Assembly (NCBI GenBank): GCA_049999725.1
Contig: JBNGIS010006343.1
Span: 1 to 32,179 of the forward strand
Source of the DNA: Haplomitrium mnioides
Lineage: Eukaryota > Marchantiophyta > Haplomitriopsida > Calobryales
DNA: 32,179 nt
Reading direction: 5' to 3'
A program made the position numbers and the translations under genes. This document shows positions 11,678-23,452 of the stretch, in pieces (positions within the stretch are counted from its first letter, which is position 1; each line of letters starts with the position of its first letter). The notes beneath the pieces are model-generated. The model saw nothing but the letters and a program-made list of their open reading frames with translations, searched no databases and was not told where the DNA came from.

Positions 11678-13378
11678 GAAGGGAGAGTGCCTTGTTTGGC
11701 ATCTCTTACCTTGTGGGTTTTCCAAGTTCTTGTGCGCTTCTCTTGTGCTAACTTGTATGTGTTGTATTTGTACTAACTTATGGGTGTAATGTGGGTGTGT
11801 AGTGTTACACTTGCTTTGAGGATGGAAGAAACATAAGCTTGTATAAAAGACCAAAGTTGCATGTTTGATGAGACAAACAATACCATACTTGGAGTGTGGA
11901 AGAAATGTAAGCTTACATTAGAGAGCAAACTTGCATGTTTGATTAAACAATTTATACCTTGCTTAGAGCATGGAAGAAACACAAGCTTGCAGAAGAGAGC
12001 GAACTTTCATGTTTGATGAAACATTTTATGCCTTGCTTAGGGCATAGAAAAAACGTAAGCTTGCATAAGAGAGAAAACTTGCATGTTTCATTAAACAGTT
12101 CATACCTTTCTTAGAGCATGGAAGAAATGTAGGCTTGCATAAGAGAGCGAACTTTCATGTTTGATTAAACAATTCATACCTTGCTTAGAGCATGGAAGAA
12201 ACGTAAGCTTGTAGAAGAGAGCGAGCTTGCATGTTTGATTAAGCACTTCATACCTTGCTTAGAACATGAAGGATTTGTTAGCTTGCATAAGGTAGCAAAC
12301 TTGCATGTTTGATTAAAAAACTCATATCTTTCCTAGAGCATTAAAGAAATGTACGCTTGTATAAGAAAGCGAACTTGCATGTTTGTTTGGAAAAACTCAT
12401 ACCTTTCTTAGAGCATGGAAGAAATGCAAGCTTGCATAAGAGAGGAAAATTGCATGTTTTATTGAACACTTTATACCTTGCATAGAGCATCGGAGAAACG
12501 TAAGCTTGCAAAAGAGAACAAACTTGCATGTTTGATAATACAATTCATACCCTACTTAGAGCATGAGAGAAACACAAGCTTGTATAAAAGAGGGAACTTG
12601 AATTCTTGATTAAACAATTTATACTTTTCTTAGAGCATAAAAAGAAACTTAAGCTTGGATAAGAGAGCAGATTTGCATGTTTGAATAAACAATTTATACC
12701 TTGCATAAAGCCTTTGAGAAGCGTAAGCTTGTGTTAGAGAGCAAACTTGCATGTTTGATTCAAGAACTCATATGTTGCCTAAAGCATGAGAGAAACGTAA
12801 CCTTGTATAAGAGAGCAATCTTGAAGGTTTATTTCAACAAACCATAGATTTACTAGAGCATGAAAGAAACGTAATCTTGTATAATATAGCAAACTTGCAT
12901 GTTTGAGTAGACAATTCATCCCTTGCTTAGAGCATGGAAAAAAACGTAGGCTTGCATAAGAAAGCAAACGTGCATGTTTGATGAATCAATTCATGCCTTG
13001 CTTAGAGCATGGAAAAAAAAAAAGGCTTGCACAAGAGAGCAAACTTGCATATTTGTTTAAACAATTCATACATTGCTTAGAACATGGAAGAAACGTAAGC
13101 TTGCAGAAGAGATTGAACTTCTATGCTTGATTAAAAAGTTCATACCTTGCTTAGAACATGGAAGAAGTGTATGCTTGCATAAGAGAGAAAACTTGCACAT
13201 TTGATTAAACAATTCATACCTTGCTTTGAGAATCGAAGAAACACAACCTTGTATAAGAAATTGAACTTGCATGTTTGATTAAACAATTCTAGCCTTTCTT
13301 AGAGTATGGAAGAAACGTAGGCTTGGATAAGAGAGCGAACTTGCATGTTTGATTAAACAATTCATACCTTGCTTAGAG

Positions 13379-13552
13379 CATGGAAGAAGAGAGCAAACTT
13401 GCATGTTTGATTAAAGAATTCATACTTTGCTTAGATCATAGAAGAAGAGAACGAACTTGCATGTTTGATTAAACAATTAATACCTTTCTTAGAGCATGGA
13501 AGAAACGTAAGCTTGCCTAAGAGAGTGAACTTGCATGTTTCATTAAACAATT
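13379..13552. repeat. Run of 58-bp short monomers
   Basis: The word cat that opens each monomer lies at 13379, 13437 and 13495, spaced 58 and 58 bp. These monomers read catggaagaagagagc or close variants, going straight from gaagaa to gagag without the HindIII-containing 16 bp of the long form. Other short-form runs are near 14110-14400 and 17575-17640. Confidence 0.85.
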
Positions 13553-13949
13553 GATACCTTGTTTAGAGCAAGAAAGAAGAGAGAGAACTTGCATGTTTGA
13601 TTTAAAAATTAAAATCTTCCTTAGAGCATGAAAGAAACATTAGCTTGAACAAGAGAGCAAACTTGCATGTTTGATTAAACATATCATACCTTGCTAAAAG
13701 AATGGAAGAAGAGAGCAACTTGCATGTTTGATTAAAAAATTCATACCTTCCTTAGAGCATGGACGAAAAGAGCAAACTTGCATGCTTGATTAAACAATTC
13801 ATACCTTGTTTAGAACAAGGAAGAAATGTAAGCTTGCATAAGAGAGTGAACTTGTATGTTTCATTAAACAATTCATACCCAGCATAGAGCATGGAAGAAA
13901 CACAAGCTTGTAGAAGAGAGCAAATTTGTATGTTTGATTAAACACTTTA

Positions 13950-16900
13950 TACACTGCATAGAGCATTGAAGAATTGTTGGCTTGCACAAGAGAGAAAGCC
14001 TGAACCTTTGATTAAAAAATTGATATCTTGTCTGGAGCATCAAAAAAATGCAACCTTGTATAAGAAAACAAACTTGCATGTTTGACTAAGCAATTCATTC
14101 CTTGCTTAGAGCATGGAAGAAGAGAGCAAACTTGCATGTTTGATTAAATAATTCAAACCTTGCTTAGAGCATGGATGAAGAGAGCAGACTTGCATGTTTG
14201 ATTAAACAATTTGTACTTTGGTTAAAGCATGGAAGAAACGTTAGCTTGCAAAAGAGAACATACTTGCATGTTTCATTAAGCAATTCGTACCTTGGTTAGA
14301 GCATGGAAGAAGAGAGCAAACTTGCATGTTTGATTAAACAATTCATTACTTGCCTAGAGCATGGAAGAAGAGAGGAGCTTGCATGTTTGAGTAAACACCT
14401 TATAACTTGCTTAGAGCATGGAAGAAAACAACAGATCTGCATGCTTGATGAAACAATTCATACCTTGCTTAGAGCATGGAAGAAATGTAAGCTTGCATAA
14501 AAGACTTAACTAGCATGTTTGATGAGACAAACAATACCTTACTTGGAGCGTGAAAAAAAATGTAAGCTTGTATTAAAGAGAAAACTTGCATGTTTGATTA
14601 AACAATTTATATCTTGTTTAGAGCATGGAAGAAACACAAGCTTGTATAAGAGAGCAAACTTGCATGTTTGAATCAACATTTTATACCTTGCTTAGAGCAT
14701 GAGAAAAACATAAGCTTGCATAAGAGAGCTAACTTGCATGTTTGATTAAACAATTCATACCTTGTTTAAAGCTTGAAAGAAATGTAGGCTTGTATAAGAG
14801 AGCAATTTTTCATGTTTGATTAAACAATTCATACCTTGCTGGGAGCATGGAAGAAATGTAAGCTTGCAGAAGAGACGGAATTTGCATGTTTGATTAAACA
14901 CTTCATAACTTGCTTGGAGCATGAAGAATTTGTAAGCTTGCATAAGGAAATGAACTTGCATGTTTGGCTGAAAAATTCATAGCTTCCCTACAGCATCGAA
15001 GAAACGTATGCTTGTATAAGAAAGCTAACTTGCATGTTTGATTAAACAATTCATACCTTTTCTAGAGCATGGAAGAAATGTAAGCAGGAATAAGAGAGTG
15101 AACTTGCATGTTTGATTGCACAGTTCAAACCTTGTTTAGAGTATGCAAGAAATCTAAGCTTGTAAAAGAGAGAAAACTTGCATGTTTGATAAAACAAATT
15201 ATACCTTTCTTAGAGCATGGAAGAAACACAAGCTTGAGTAGAAGAGTGATATTGCATTCTTGAGTAATCAATTTATACTTTGCTTAGAGCATGGGAGAAA
15301 TGTAGGCTTGCATAAGAAAGAAAAATTGTATGTTTGACTAAACAGCTCATACCTTGCTTAGAGCATGGAAGAAACAGAAGCTTGCATAGGAGAGTAAACT
15401 TGCATTCTTGATTAAACAATTCATACTTTGTTTAGAGTATGGAAGAAATGTAAGCTTGCATAAGAGAGCAAACTTGCATGTTTGATTAAACAATTTATAT
15501 CTTGCATAGAGTATGGAAGAAACGTAACCTTGCATAAGATAGCAAACTTGCATGTTTAATTACACAATTGATGCTTTGATTAGAGCATGGAATAAAAATA
15601 AGCTTGCAAAAGAGAGCAAACTTGCATGTTTGATTAAGCAATTTATACCATTCGTAGAGCATGGAAGAAATGTAAGCTTGCCTAAAAGAGAAAACTTACA
15701 TGTTTCATTAAAGAATTCAAACCTTGTTTAAAGCATGGAAGGAACATAGGCTTGCAAAAGAGAGGGAACTTGTATGTTTGATTAAGCATTTCATACCTTG
15801 CATGGAGCATGGAAGAATTTCTAGCTTGTATAAGAGAGCAAACTTGCACCTTTGATTTAACAATTTATATCTTGCTTGGAGCATGAAAGAAACGTAACCT
15901 TGTATAAGAAAGAAAACTCACATATTTGATTGAGCAGCTCATACCTTGCTTAGAGCATGGAAGAAACGTAAGCTTGCATAACAGAGGGAACTTGCATGTT
16001 TGATTAAAAAAATTCATGCTTTGCTTAGTGTATGGAGAAAGAGAGAAAACTTGTATTTTTGATTAAAAAATTGATATCTTTCTTAGAGCATGGAAGAAGA
16101 GAGCCAAATTGCATATTTGATTAAACAATTTATACCTTAGAGCGTGGATGAAACGTATGCTTGCATAAGAGAGCAAAATTGCATGTTTCATTAAACAATT
16201 CATGTCGTGGTTAGAGCATGGAGAAGAGAGCAAACTTGCATGCTTGATTAAACAATTCATACCTTACTTAGAGCATGGAAGAAATATTGGCTTGAATAAG
16301 AAAGCAATCTTGCATGTTTTATTAAACAACTCATACCTTGCTTGGAGCATGGAAAAAGAGATAAGCTAGACTGTTTGATTAAACAATTCATACCTTGCTT
16401 AGAGCATGGGAGAAATCAACATATTTGCGTGCTTGATTAAAAAATTCATACCTTGCTTACAATATAGAAGAAATGCAAGCTTGCATAAAAAAGCAAACTC
16501 GCATGTTTGGTTAAACAATTCATAACTTGCTTAGAGTATCAAAGAAACGTACGCTTGGAAAAGAAAACGAACTTGCAGACTTGATAAAAAAGTTCATACC
16601 TTTCTTAGAGCATGGAAGAAACGTTATCTTGCATAAGAAATCAAACTTGCATGTTGATTTAACAGTTCATACCTTGCTTAGAGTATAGAAGAAACACAAG
16701 ATTCCAAAAGAGAGCAAACTTGGATGTTTGATTAAACAATTCATACCTTGCTGAAAGCATGCAAGAAATGTAACCTTGCATAGGAGAGCGAACTTGCATT
16801 GTTGATTAAACAATTTATACTTTGTTTAGAGCATGGAAGGATCATTAGCTTGGAAAAGAAAGCGAACTAGCATGTTTGATTAAACAATATATACCTATTT

Positions 16901-19900
16901 AGAGCATGGAAGAAATGTAAGCTTGCATAAAAGAGCAAACTTGCATGTTTGATTCAAGAACTCATAGATTGCTTAAAGCATGGAAGAAACGTAAGCTTGC
17001 ATAAGAGAGCAAACTTGTATATTTGATTAAAAATTTCATTACTTCCTTAGAGCATGAAAGAAATGTAAGCTTGCATAAGAGAGAAAACTTCATATTTAGT
17101 TAAGCAAATGGTGCCTTGCTTAGAGTATGGAATAAACATAAGCTTGCATACGAGAGCGAACTTGCGTATTTGATTAAACCATTCATACCTTACGTAGAGC
17201 ATGGAAGAAACGTAAGCTTGTAAAAGAGAGAAAACTTGCATGCTTTATTAAACAATTCAAACCTTGCTTAGAGCATGGAAGAAATGTAAACTTGCAAAAG
17301 AGAGGAAACTTTTATGTTTGATTAAACACTTCATGCGTTGCATGGAGCATTGAAGAATTGTTAGCTTGCATAAGAGAGCGATCTTGCACCTTTTATTTAA
17401 CAATTCATATCTTTCGTTGAGCATGAAAGAAACGTAACCTTGTATAGGAAATCAAACTTGCATGTTTGATTAAACAATTCATACCTTCCTTAGAGCATGG
17501 AAGAAACGTAAGCTTGTATAAGAGAGCAAACTTTCATGTTTGACTAAACAATTCATAATTTGCTTAGAGCATGGAGGAAGAGAGAAAACTTGCATGTTTG
17601 ATTAAACAATTCACACCTTGCTTAGAGCATGGAAGAAGAGAGAAAACTTGTATGTTTGATTAAACAATTTATACCAAGCTTACAGCATGGAAGAAACGTA
17701 AGCTTGCAAAAGAGAAAAAACTTGCATGTTTCATTAAGTATTTCATAACTTAGTTAGAGCATGAAAGAAGAGAGAAAACTTGCATGCTTGATTAAGCCAT
17801 TCATACCTTACTTAGAGTATGGAAGAAAAATTAGCTTGAATAAGAGAGAAAAATTGCATGTTTGATTAAACAATCCATACCTTGCTTAGAGCATGGAAAA
17901 AGATAGCAGCTTGTGTGTTTGATTAAACAATTCATACCTTGCTTAGAGCATGGAAGAAAATAGCAAACTTGCAAGCTTGATTAAACAATTCATACCTTGC
18001 TTAGAGCATGGAAGAAAATAGCAAACTTGCAAGCTTGGTTAAACAATTAATACCTTGCTTAGAGCATGGAAGAAGCTTAGGCTTGCATTACAAAGAAAAC
18101 TTGCATGTTTGATTAGCTAATTCATACCTTGCCTAGAGCATTGAAGAAACGTACACTTGGATAAGAAAGCAAACTTGCATATTTGATTAAAAAATTCATA
18201 CCTTTCTTAGAGCATGGAAGAAACATTTCCTTGCATAAGAGAGCAAACTTGCATGTTTGATTGAATGGTTCATACCTTGCTTTGAGTATAAGAGAAAAAT
18301 AAGCTTGCAAAAGAGAGAAAACTTGCATGTTTAATTAAACACTTCATACCTTGCTTAGAGCATGAAGGAATTGTTGGCTTGCATAAGGTACTAATTTTGC
18401 ATGTTTGATTAAACAATTGACACCTTTCCTAGAGCATTGAAGAAACGTACGCTTGTATAAGAAGGCAAATGGCATGTTTGATTAAATAATTCATACCTTT
18501 CTTAAAGCATGAAAGAAACGTAAGCTTGCAGAATAGAGCAACCTTGCATGTTTGATTGAATAACTCATACCTTGCCTAGAGTACGGGAGAAGTGTAAGCT
18601 TGTAGAAAAGATTGAACATGTATGTTTAATTAAACTTTTCATATCTTGTTTAGAGCATGGAAGAATTGCAAGCTTGCATAAGAGAGCGAACTTGTACGTT
18701 TGATAAAACGATTCACACCTTGCTTAGAGCAGCAAAGAAACATAACCTTATATAAGAAACCAAACTTGGATGTTTGATAAAGCAATTCATACCTTGATTA
18801 TAACATGGAAGAATTGTAAGCTTGCTTAAGAGAGCAAACTTGTATGTTTGATTACACAATTCATATATTGCTTAGAGCATGGAAGAAGATAGCAACCTTG
18901 CATGTTTGATTAAACAATTTTTACTTTGCTTAGAACATGGAAGAAGAGAATGAACTTGCATGTTTGATTGAACAAATTATACCTTGCTTAGAGCATGGAA
19001 GAAACGTAAGCTTGCCTAAAAGAGCAAACTTGTATGTTTTATAAATTAATTCATATCTTAGTTAGAACATAGAAGAAACATTAGCTTGAACAAGAGAGCG
19101 AACTTCCATGTTTGATTAAACAATTCATACCTTGCCTAGAGCATGGAAGAAATGTAAGCTTGCGGAAGAGAGCGAACTTGTTTGTTTGATTCAACACTTC
19201 ATACATTGCATAGAGCATAAAAGAATGGTTAGCTTGCATAAGAGAGCAAACTTGCACCTTTGATTTAGCAATTCATATCTTGCTTAGAGCATAGAAGAAA
19301 CGTAACCTTGTATAAGAAAGCAAACTCACATGTTTCCTTAAACAATTCATACGTTACTAAAAGCATGGAAGAAACGGAAGCTTATATAAGAGAGAGATCT
19401 TGCATGTTTGATTAAAAAATGCTTTGCTTAGAGCATCGAAGAAGAGAGTGGACTTGTATATTTGATTAAACAATTCATACCTTGCCTAGAGCATGGAAGA
19501 AGAGAGCAAACTTACATGTTTGATTAAACAAAACTATACCCAACTTAGAGCATGGAAGAAATGTAAGCTTGCAAAAGAGAAAAAACTTGCATGTTTCATT
19601 AAGCAATTCATACCTTGGTTAGAGCATGGAAGAAGAGAGCGAACTTGCATGTTTGATTAAACACTTCGTACCTTACTTAGAGCATAGAAGAAACATTAGC
19701 TTGAATAAGAGAGTGAACTTGCATGTTTGATTAAACAATTCATACCTTACTTAGAGCATGGAAGAAGAGAGCAACTTGCATATTTCATTAATTAATTCAT
19801 ACCTTGCTTAGAGCATGGAAGAAAACAACAAACTTGCATGTTTGATAAAACAATTCATACCTTGCTTAGACCATGGAAGAAACATAAGCTTGCATAAAAG

Positions 19901-21600
19901 AGTGAACTTGCATGTTTGATTAAACAATTCATACCTTGCCTAGAGCGTCGAAGAAATGTATGCTTGGATAAGAAAGCAAACTTGTATGTTTGATTGAAAT
20001 TTTTTTACCTTTCTTAGAGTATGGAAGAAACATTTGCTTGCATAAGAGAGCAAACTTGCATGTTTGATTGAAGAGTTCATGGAAGAAACGTAAGCTTGCA
20101 CAAGGGAGCGAACTTGCATGTTTGATAAAACACTTTATACCTTGCTTAGAGTATGAAGAAATTGTTAGCTTGTATAAGGCAACAATTTTGCATGTTTGGT
20201 TAAACAATTGATACCTTCCATACAACATCAAAGAAACGTACGCTTGTATAAGAAAGAAAATTTGCATGTTTGATTAAATAATTCATACCTTTCTTAAAGC
20301 ATGGAAGAAACGTAAGCTTGCATAACAGAGCAAACTTGCATGTTTGATTGAACAACTGATACCTGTCTTAGAGTATAGGAGAAATGTAAGCTTGAAGAAG
20401 AGACTGAACTTGTATGTTTGATTAAACAATTCATACCTTGCTTAGAGCATGGAAGAATTGAAAGCTTGTATAACAAAGCGAACATGCACATTTGATTAAA
20501 CAATTCAAACCTTGTTTGGAGCATTGAAGAAACATAGGCTTGTATAAGAAACCAAACTTAGATGTTTGATAAAACAATTCATACCTTGCCTAGAGCATGG
20601 AAGAATTGTAAGCTTGCTTAAAAGAGCAAACTTGCATGCTTGATTAATCAATTCATACCTTGCGTAGAGCTTGGATGAAGAGAGCAAACTTGCATGCTTG
20701 ATTAAAAATTCAATACCTTACTTACAGCATAGAAGAAACATAAGCTTGAATAAGAGAGAAAACTTGCATGTTTGATTGAATAGTTCATACCTTGCTTAGA
20801 GCATGGAAGAATAGAGGAACTTGCATGTTTGATTAAACAGTTCATACCTTTCCTAGAGCATGGGAGAAAAGAGCAAACTTGCATGTTTGATTAGACAATT
20901 CATACCTTGCTTAGAGGATAGAAGAAATGTAAGCTTGCATAAGAGAGAAAACTTGCATGTTTCATTAAACAATTCATATCTTGCTTTGAGCATGGAAGAA
21001 ATATAGCCTTGCATAAGAGAGAAAACTTCCATATTTGATTAAACAATTTTTGCCTTGCATAGAGCATGAAAATAATGTAAGCTTGCATAAGAAAGCCAAC
21101 TTGTATGTTTGATTAAATAATTCATACTTTGCTTACAGCATGGAAGAAATGTAAGCTTGCATAAGAGAGTGAACTTGCATGTTTGAATAAACACTTCATT
21201 CATTGCATAGAGTATGGAAAAATTATAAGCTTGTGTAAGAGAGCAAACTTGCTCCTTTGAATAAACAATTCATATCTTGCTTGGAGCATGAAAGAAACGT
21301 AACCGTGTATAAGAAAGTGAACTTGCATGTTTGATTAAACAATTCATACCTTGCTTGGAGCATGGAAGAAACGTAAGCTTTCATAAGAAAGAAAACTTGC
21401 ATGTTTGATTAAACAATTCATACTTTGCTTAGAGCATGGAAGAAAAGAGCAAACTTGGATGTTTGACTAAACAATTCATACCTTGCTTAGGCCATGGAAG
21501 AAAAGAGAAAGCTTGCATGTTTGATTAAACAATTTTTACCTTGGTCAGAGCATGGAAGAAACTTAGACTTGTGTAAGAGAGCAAACTTGCATGATTCATT
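13950..21600. repeat. Higher-order repeat, right family, five copies
   Basis: The marker acctttg (tcctttg in the last copy) occurs at 14004, 15848, 17388, 19256 and 21253. In every copy an aacc(t/g)tgtata marker follows exactly 48 bp later (14052, 15896, 17436, 19304, 21301). A third marker, tttcatta followed by a ttggttagag-type monomer and then short monomers, starts at 14271, 16186, 17729, 19594 and 21594 (attcatta in the last copy). That is 338-341 bp after the first marker in four copies and 267 bp in the first, a difference of exactly one 74-bp monomer. Block lengths are 1844, 1540, 1868 and 1997 bp, roughly 21-27 monomers. Confidence 0.8.
17943..18058. repeat. Near-identical pair of 58-bp monomers
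   Basis: Two adjacent short monomers share the private variant gaagaaaatagcaaacttg followed by caagctt and differ at only about two positions. Most neighbouring monomers differ at many more, so this looks like a recent local duplication. Confidence 0.8.
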
Positions 21601-21757
21601 AAGCAATTTATACCTTGGTTAGAGCATAGAAGAAGAAAGCAAAACTTGCATGTTTGATTAAAGAATTCATACCCTACGTAGAGTATGGAAGAAAAATTTC
21701 CTTGAATAAGAGAGCAAACTTGTATGTATGATTAAACAATTCATGCCTTGCCTAGAG

Positions 21758-22202
21758 CATGGAAGAAACGTAAGCTTGGATAAGAGAGCGAACTTGCATG
21801 TTTGATTAAACAATTCATACCTTGCTTAGAACATGGAAGAAACGTAAGCATGTATAAGAGAGCAAACTTGCATGTTTGATTAAACAATTCATACCTTGCT
21901 TAGAGCATGGAAGAAATGTAAGCTTGCATAAGAGAGTGAACTTGCATGTTTGATTAAACAATTCGTACATTGCTTAGAGGATGGAAGAAATATAAGCTTG
22001 TATAAGAGAGCAAACTTACATGTTTGATTAAACAATTCATACCTTACTTAGAGCATGGAAGAAACGTAAGCTTGTATAAGAGAGCAAACTTGGATGTTTG
22101 ATTAAATAGCTCATACTTGGCTTAGAGCATGGAAGAAACGTAAGCTTGCATAAGAGAGAAAACTTGCATGTTTTATTAAACAATTCATACCTTGCTTAGA
22201 AC
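21758..22202. repeat. Homogeneous run of 74-bp monomers
   Basis: Monomer starts lie at 21758, 21832, 21906, 21980, 22054, 22128 and 22202, each exactly 74 bp apart. These are among the closest to the array consensus in the window. The run lies immediately left of the chromovirus insertion and gives the cleanest reference for the long monomer. Confidence 0.9.
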
Positions 22203-22236
22203 ATAGAAGAAATGCAAGCTTTTGAAAGAGAGCAAA

Positions 22237-22809
22237 TGTAGTAGTTGTTAATTTTAGTAAGCAACAACTAAAAATGAACGTACAATATAGAGTCAACTAT
22301 ATCTAGAAAGCTACTACTAAGTTAGAGTATAAAAAAGCGAGTGTCATTATAGAGAGAGTGACACATGGCAAGAGGAGAGAAAGTCAAAGAATTAATGTGA
22401 AAGAGAAAGTCTAAAAAGACTACTTTAGAAGAGGATAAGTATACGTGACAAGCAAAGAATTAAAGAAAATAGAGGGTTCTAAGATAAGTACATGTGGCAG
22501 AAGAAGAACTAAAGAGAAATGAAAGGTTCTAAAAGATAAGCACACGTAGTAGAAGAAGAATAAAAGTAAAAGGTGGTCCAATCAGTGAGAGAAGAAAAAT
22601 GGTGGTCTAAATAGAGAATGATAGAAAAGGAACCAATGGGGTTCTGCTACATATGTAAGAAAAGTGCTTTTTACTTAGTATATAAAGAAGAGAGAGTGCT
22701 TCGTTGGGCATCTCTTACCTTGTGGGTTTTTGAAGTTCCTTATGTGCTACTTTTGTGTGTGTTGTGCTTGTGTTAAATTTTGTGTGTGATGTATATGTGT
22801 AGTGTTACA
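22237..22809 (+). repeat. 5' LTR of the chromovirus
   Basis: 573 bp from tgtagtagttg to agtgttaca, alignable to the 3' LTR and to the solo LTR. TATATAAA lies at 22679-22686. The four G-box positions are degraded: acacatggc at 22361, atacgtgac at 22441, acatgtggc at 22490 and acacgtagt at 22542, where the solo LTR has four perfect ACACGTGGC. Confidence 0.92.
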
Positions 22810-22810
22810 A

Positions 22811-22828
22811 TAGTATCAGAGTTTGGTC
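22811..22828 (+). other. Primer-binding site (initiator tRNA-Met type)
   Basis: One base after the LTR end, tagtatcagagt matches at 10 of 12 positions the TGGTATCAGAGC word that is complementary to the 3' end of plant initiator tRNA-Met and is the commonest primer site of plant LTR retrotransposons. The two mismatches are G-to-A and C-to-T. Confidence 0.85.
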
Positions 22829-23012
22829 TTCTCTAAAGAGGATAGATTACTCCTCTTTGGAGAAGCACAAAAGACCTCTTAGAGTAGTGGAATTTCCACT
22901 TTGCATGAACTCCAAGAGAGTTAAAATTTCAAGTTTTCATGAATAAAAGATAGTGGATATCCCATCCTTTATAAATGAAGAGAAGAAGTTTGACTTGATG
23001 TTATGATAATTA

Positions 23013-23420
23013 ATGGATAGAGGAGCATTTGTACCTTTTAGAATTCCTCTATTAAATAATTTTAATATTCGTGTGTTGAACATTGACAAACATTTCTTTC
23101 ATCAATTTTTAGTGTATAATTTTAGAGATGACTTTATTGTTTTTGTAATGGAATCAAGAGAGCATGTTATTTTACCTATAGTAAATTATAGTGTGACAAG
23201 GGAGTGTTTATTTATGTTTTATGGTAGATAGAAAATGGACTTTAACCAAACTCCTGTAGAAGAGTTCAACTCCAAGTGTTATATCTATATTCGAGTAACA
23301 CCCAAAGAAACGAAACAAAATTTTCTTGTTTGTAAGTTTGGAGAGAGGTTTGGTGATTTGGTGTTAGCCTCAACTAAAACCTTTTATTTTACCTATTCTA
23401 CATCATTTTTTTTTGTATAA
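23013..23420 (+). pseudogene. Leader reading frame between primer site and gag
   Basis: One frame is open from 23013 to 23420 except for a single TAG at 23229-23231. It also extends upstream to about 22947 through TGA and TAA at 23004-23009. The product would be about 135 residues, beginning MDRGAFVPFRIPLLNN and including CYIYIRVTPKETKQNFLVCK. I recognise no domain. It lies before the likely gag start at 23453, where most Ty3/gypsy elements have only untranslated leader. Having only one stop in 408 bp is notable in an element whose gag is heavily broken. It could be an extra protein of this lineage, the remains of an N-terminal gag extension, or chance. Confidence 0.35.
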
Positions 23421-23452
23421 GTTACTAGTAGCTAAGTTGTGACAGAAAAACC

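Larger units (their letters stand above)
11243..11809 (+). mobile_element. Solo LTR of a Ty3/gypsy chromovirus
   Basis: A 567-bp element beginning tgtaacgg and ending agtgttaca, flanked by the 5-bp direct duplication cttgc. It is alignable over its whole length to both LTRs of the full-length element at 22237-28449, for example at cagtcaactatatctagaaa-like and gactactttagaagaggat segments and at the shared tatataaag box. No internal element sequence is present, as expected from recombination between the two LTRs of one insertion. It is in the same orientation as the full-length copy. It looks better preserved than the other LTRs, since its TG/CA ends, target duplication and four ACACGTGGC motifs are intact. 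By eye it differs from the other two LTRs more than from a shared ancestor, so it may be a separate and perhaps later insertion. Confidence 0.93.
11810..22236. repeat. Tandem minisatellite array, right part
   Basis: About 10.4 kb of the same 74/58-bp monomers as on the left. The first bases, cttgctttgagg, complete the monomer interrupted by the solo LTR. Short monomers are commoner here and occur in runs, for example monomer starts at 13379, 13437 and 13495 exactly 58 bp apart. Markers typical of the left family, such as cattcttgat with a following aagcttgga, are last seen near 16800. A different set of markers defines a right-hand block family from about 14 kb on. No gene or RNA gene is visible in this stretch. 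Confidence 0.97.

Noticed and set aside
19929-20267. A 112-residue minus-strand frame, the longest in the array
   Set aside because: It is produced by a small deletion in one monomer that joins frames. The peptide is the same repeat-derived sequence as elsewhere.
385-22236. CRISPR-like array of regularly spaced repeats
   Set aside because: There are no unique spacers: the whole 74- or 58-bp unit is repeated. The setting is a plant nuclear locus.
696-22296. Dozens of 60-80-residue minus-strand reading frames, and a few on the plus strand, in the array
   Set aside because: All translate the tandem monomer in rotating frames, with recurring near-identical peptides. They lack independent starts, coding bias or conserved ends, so they are repeat by-products and not genes.
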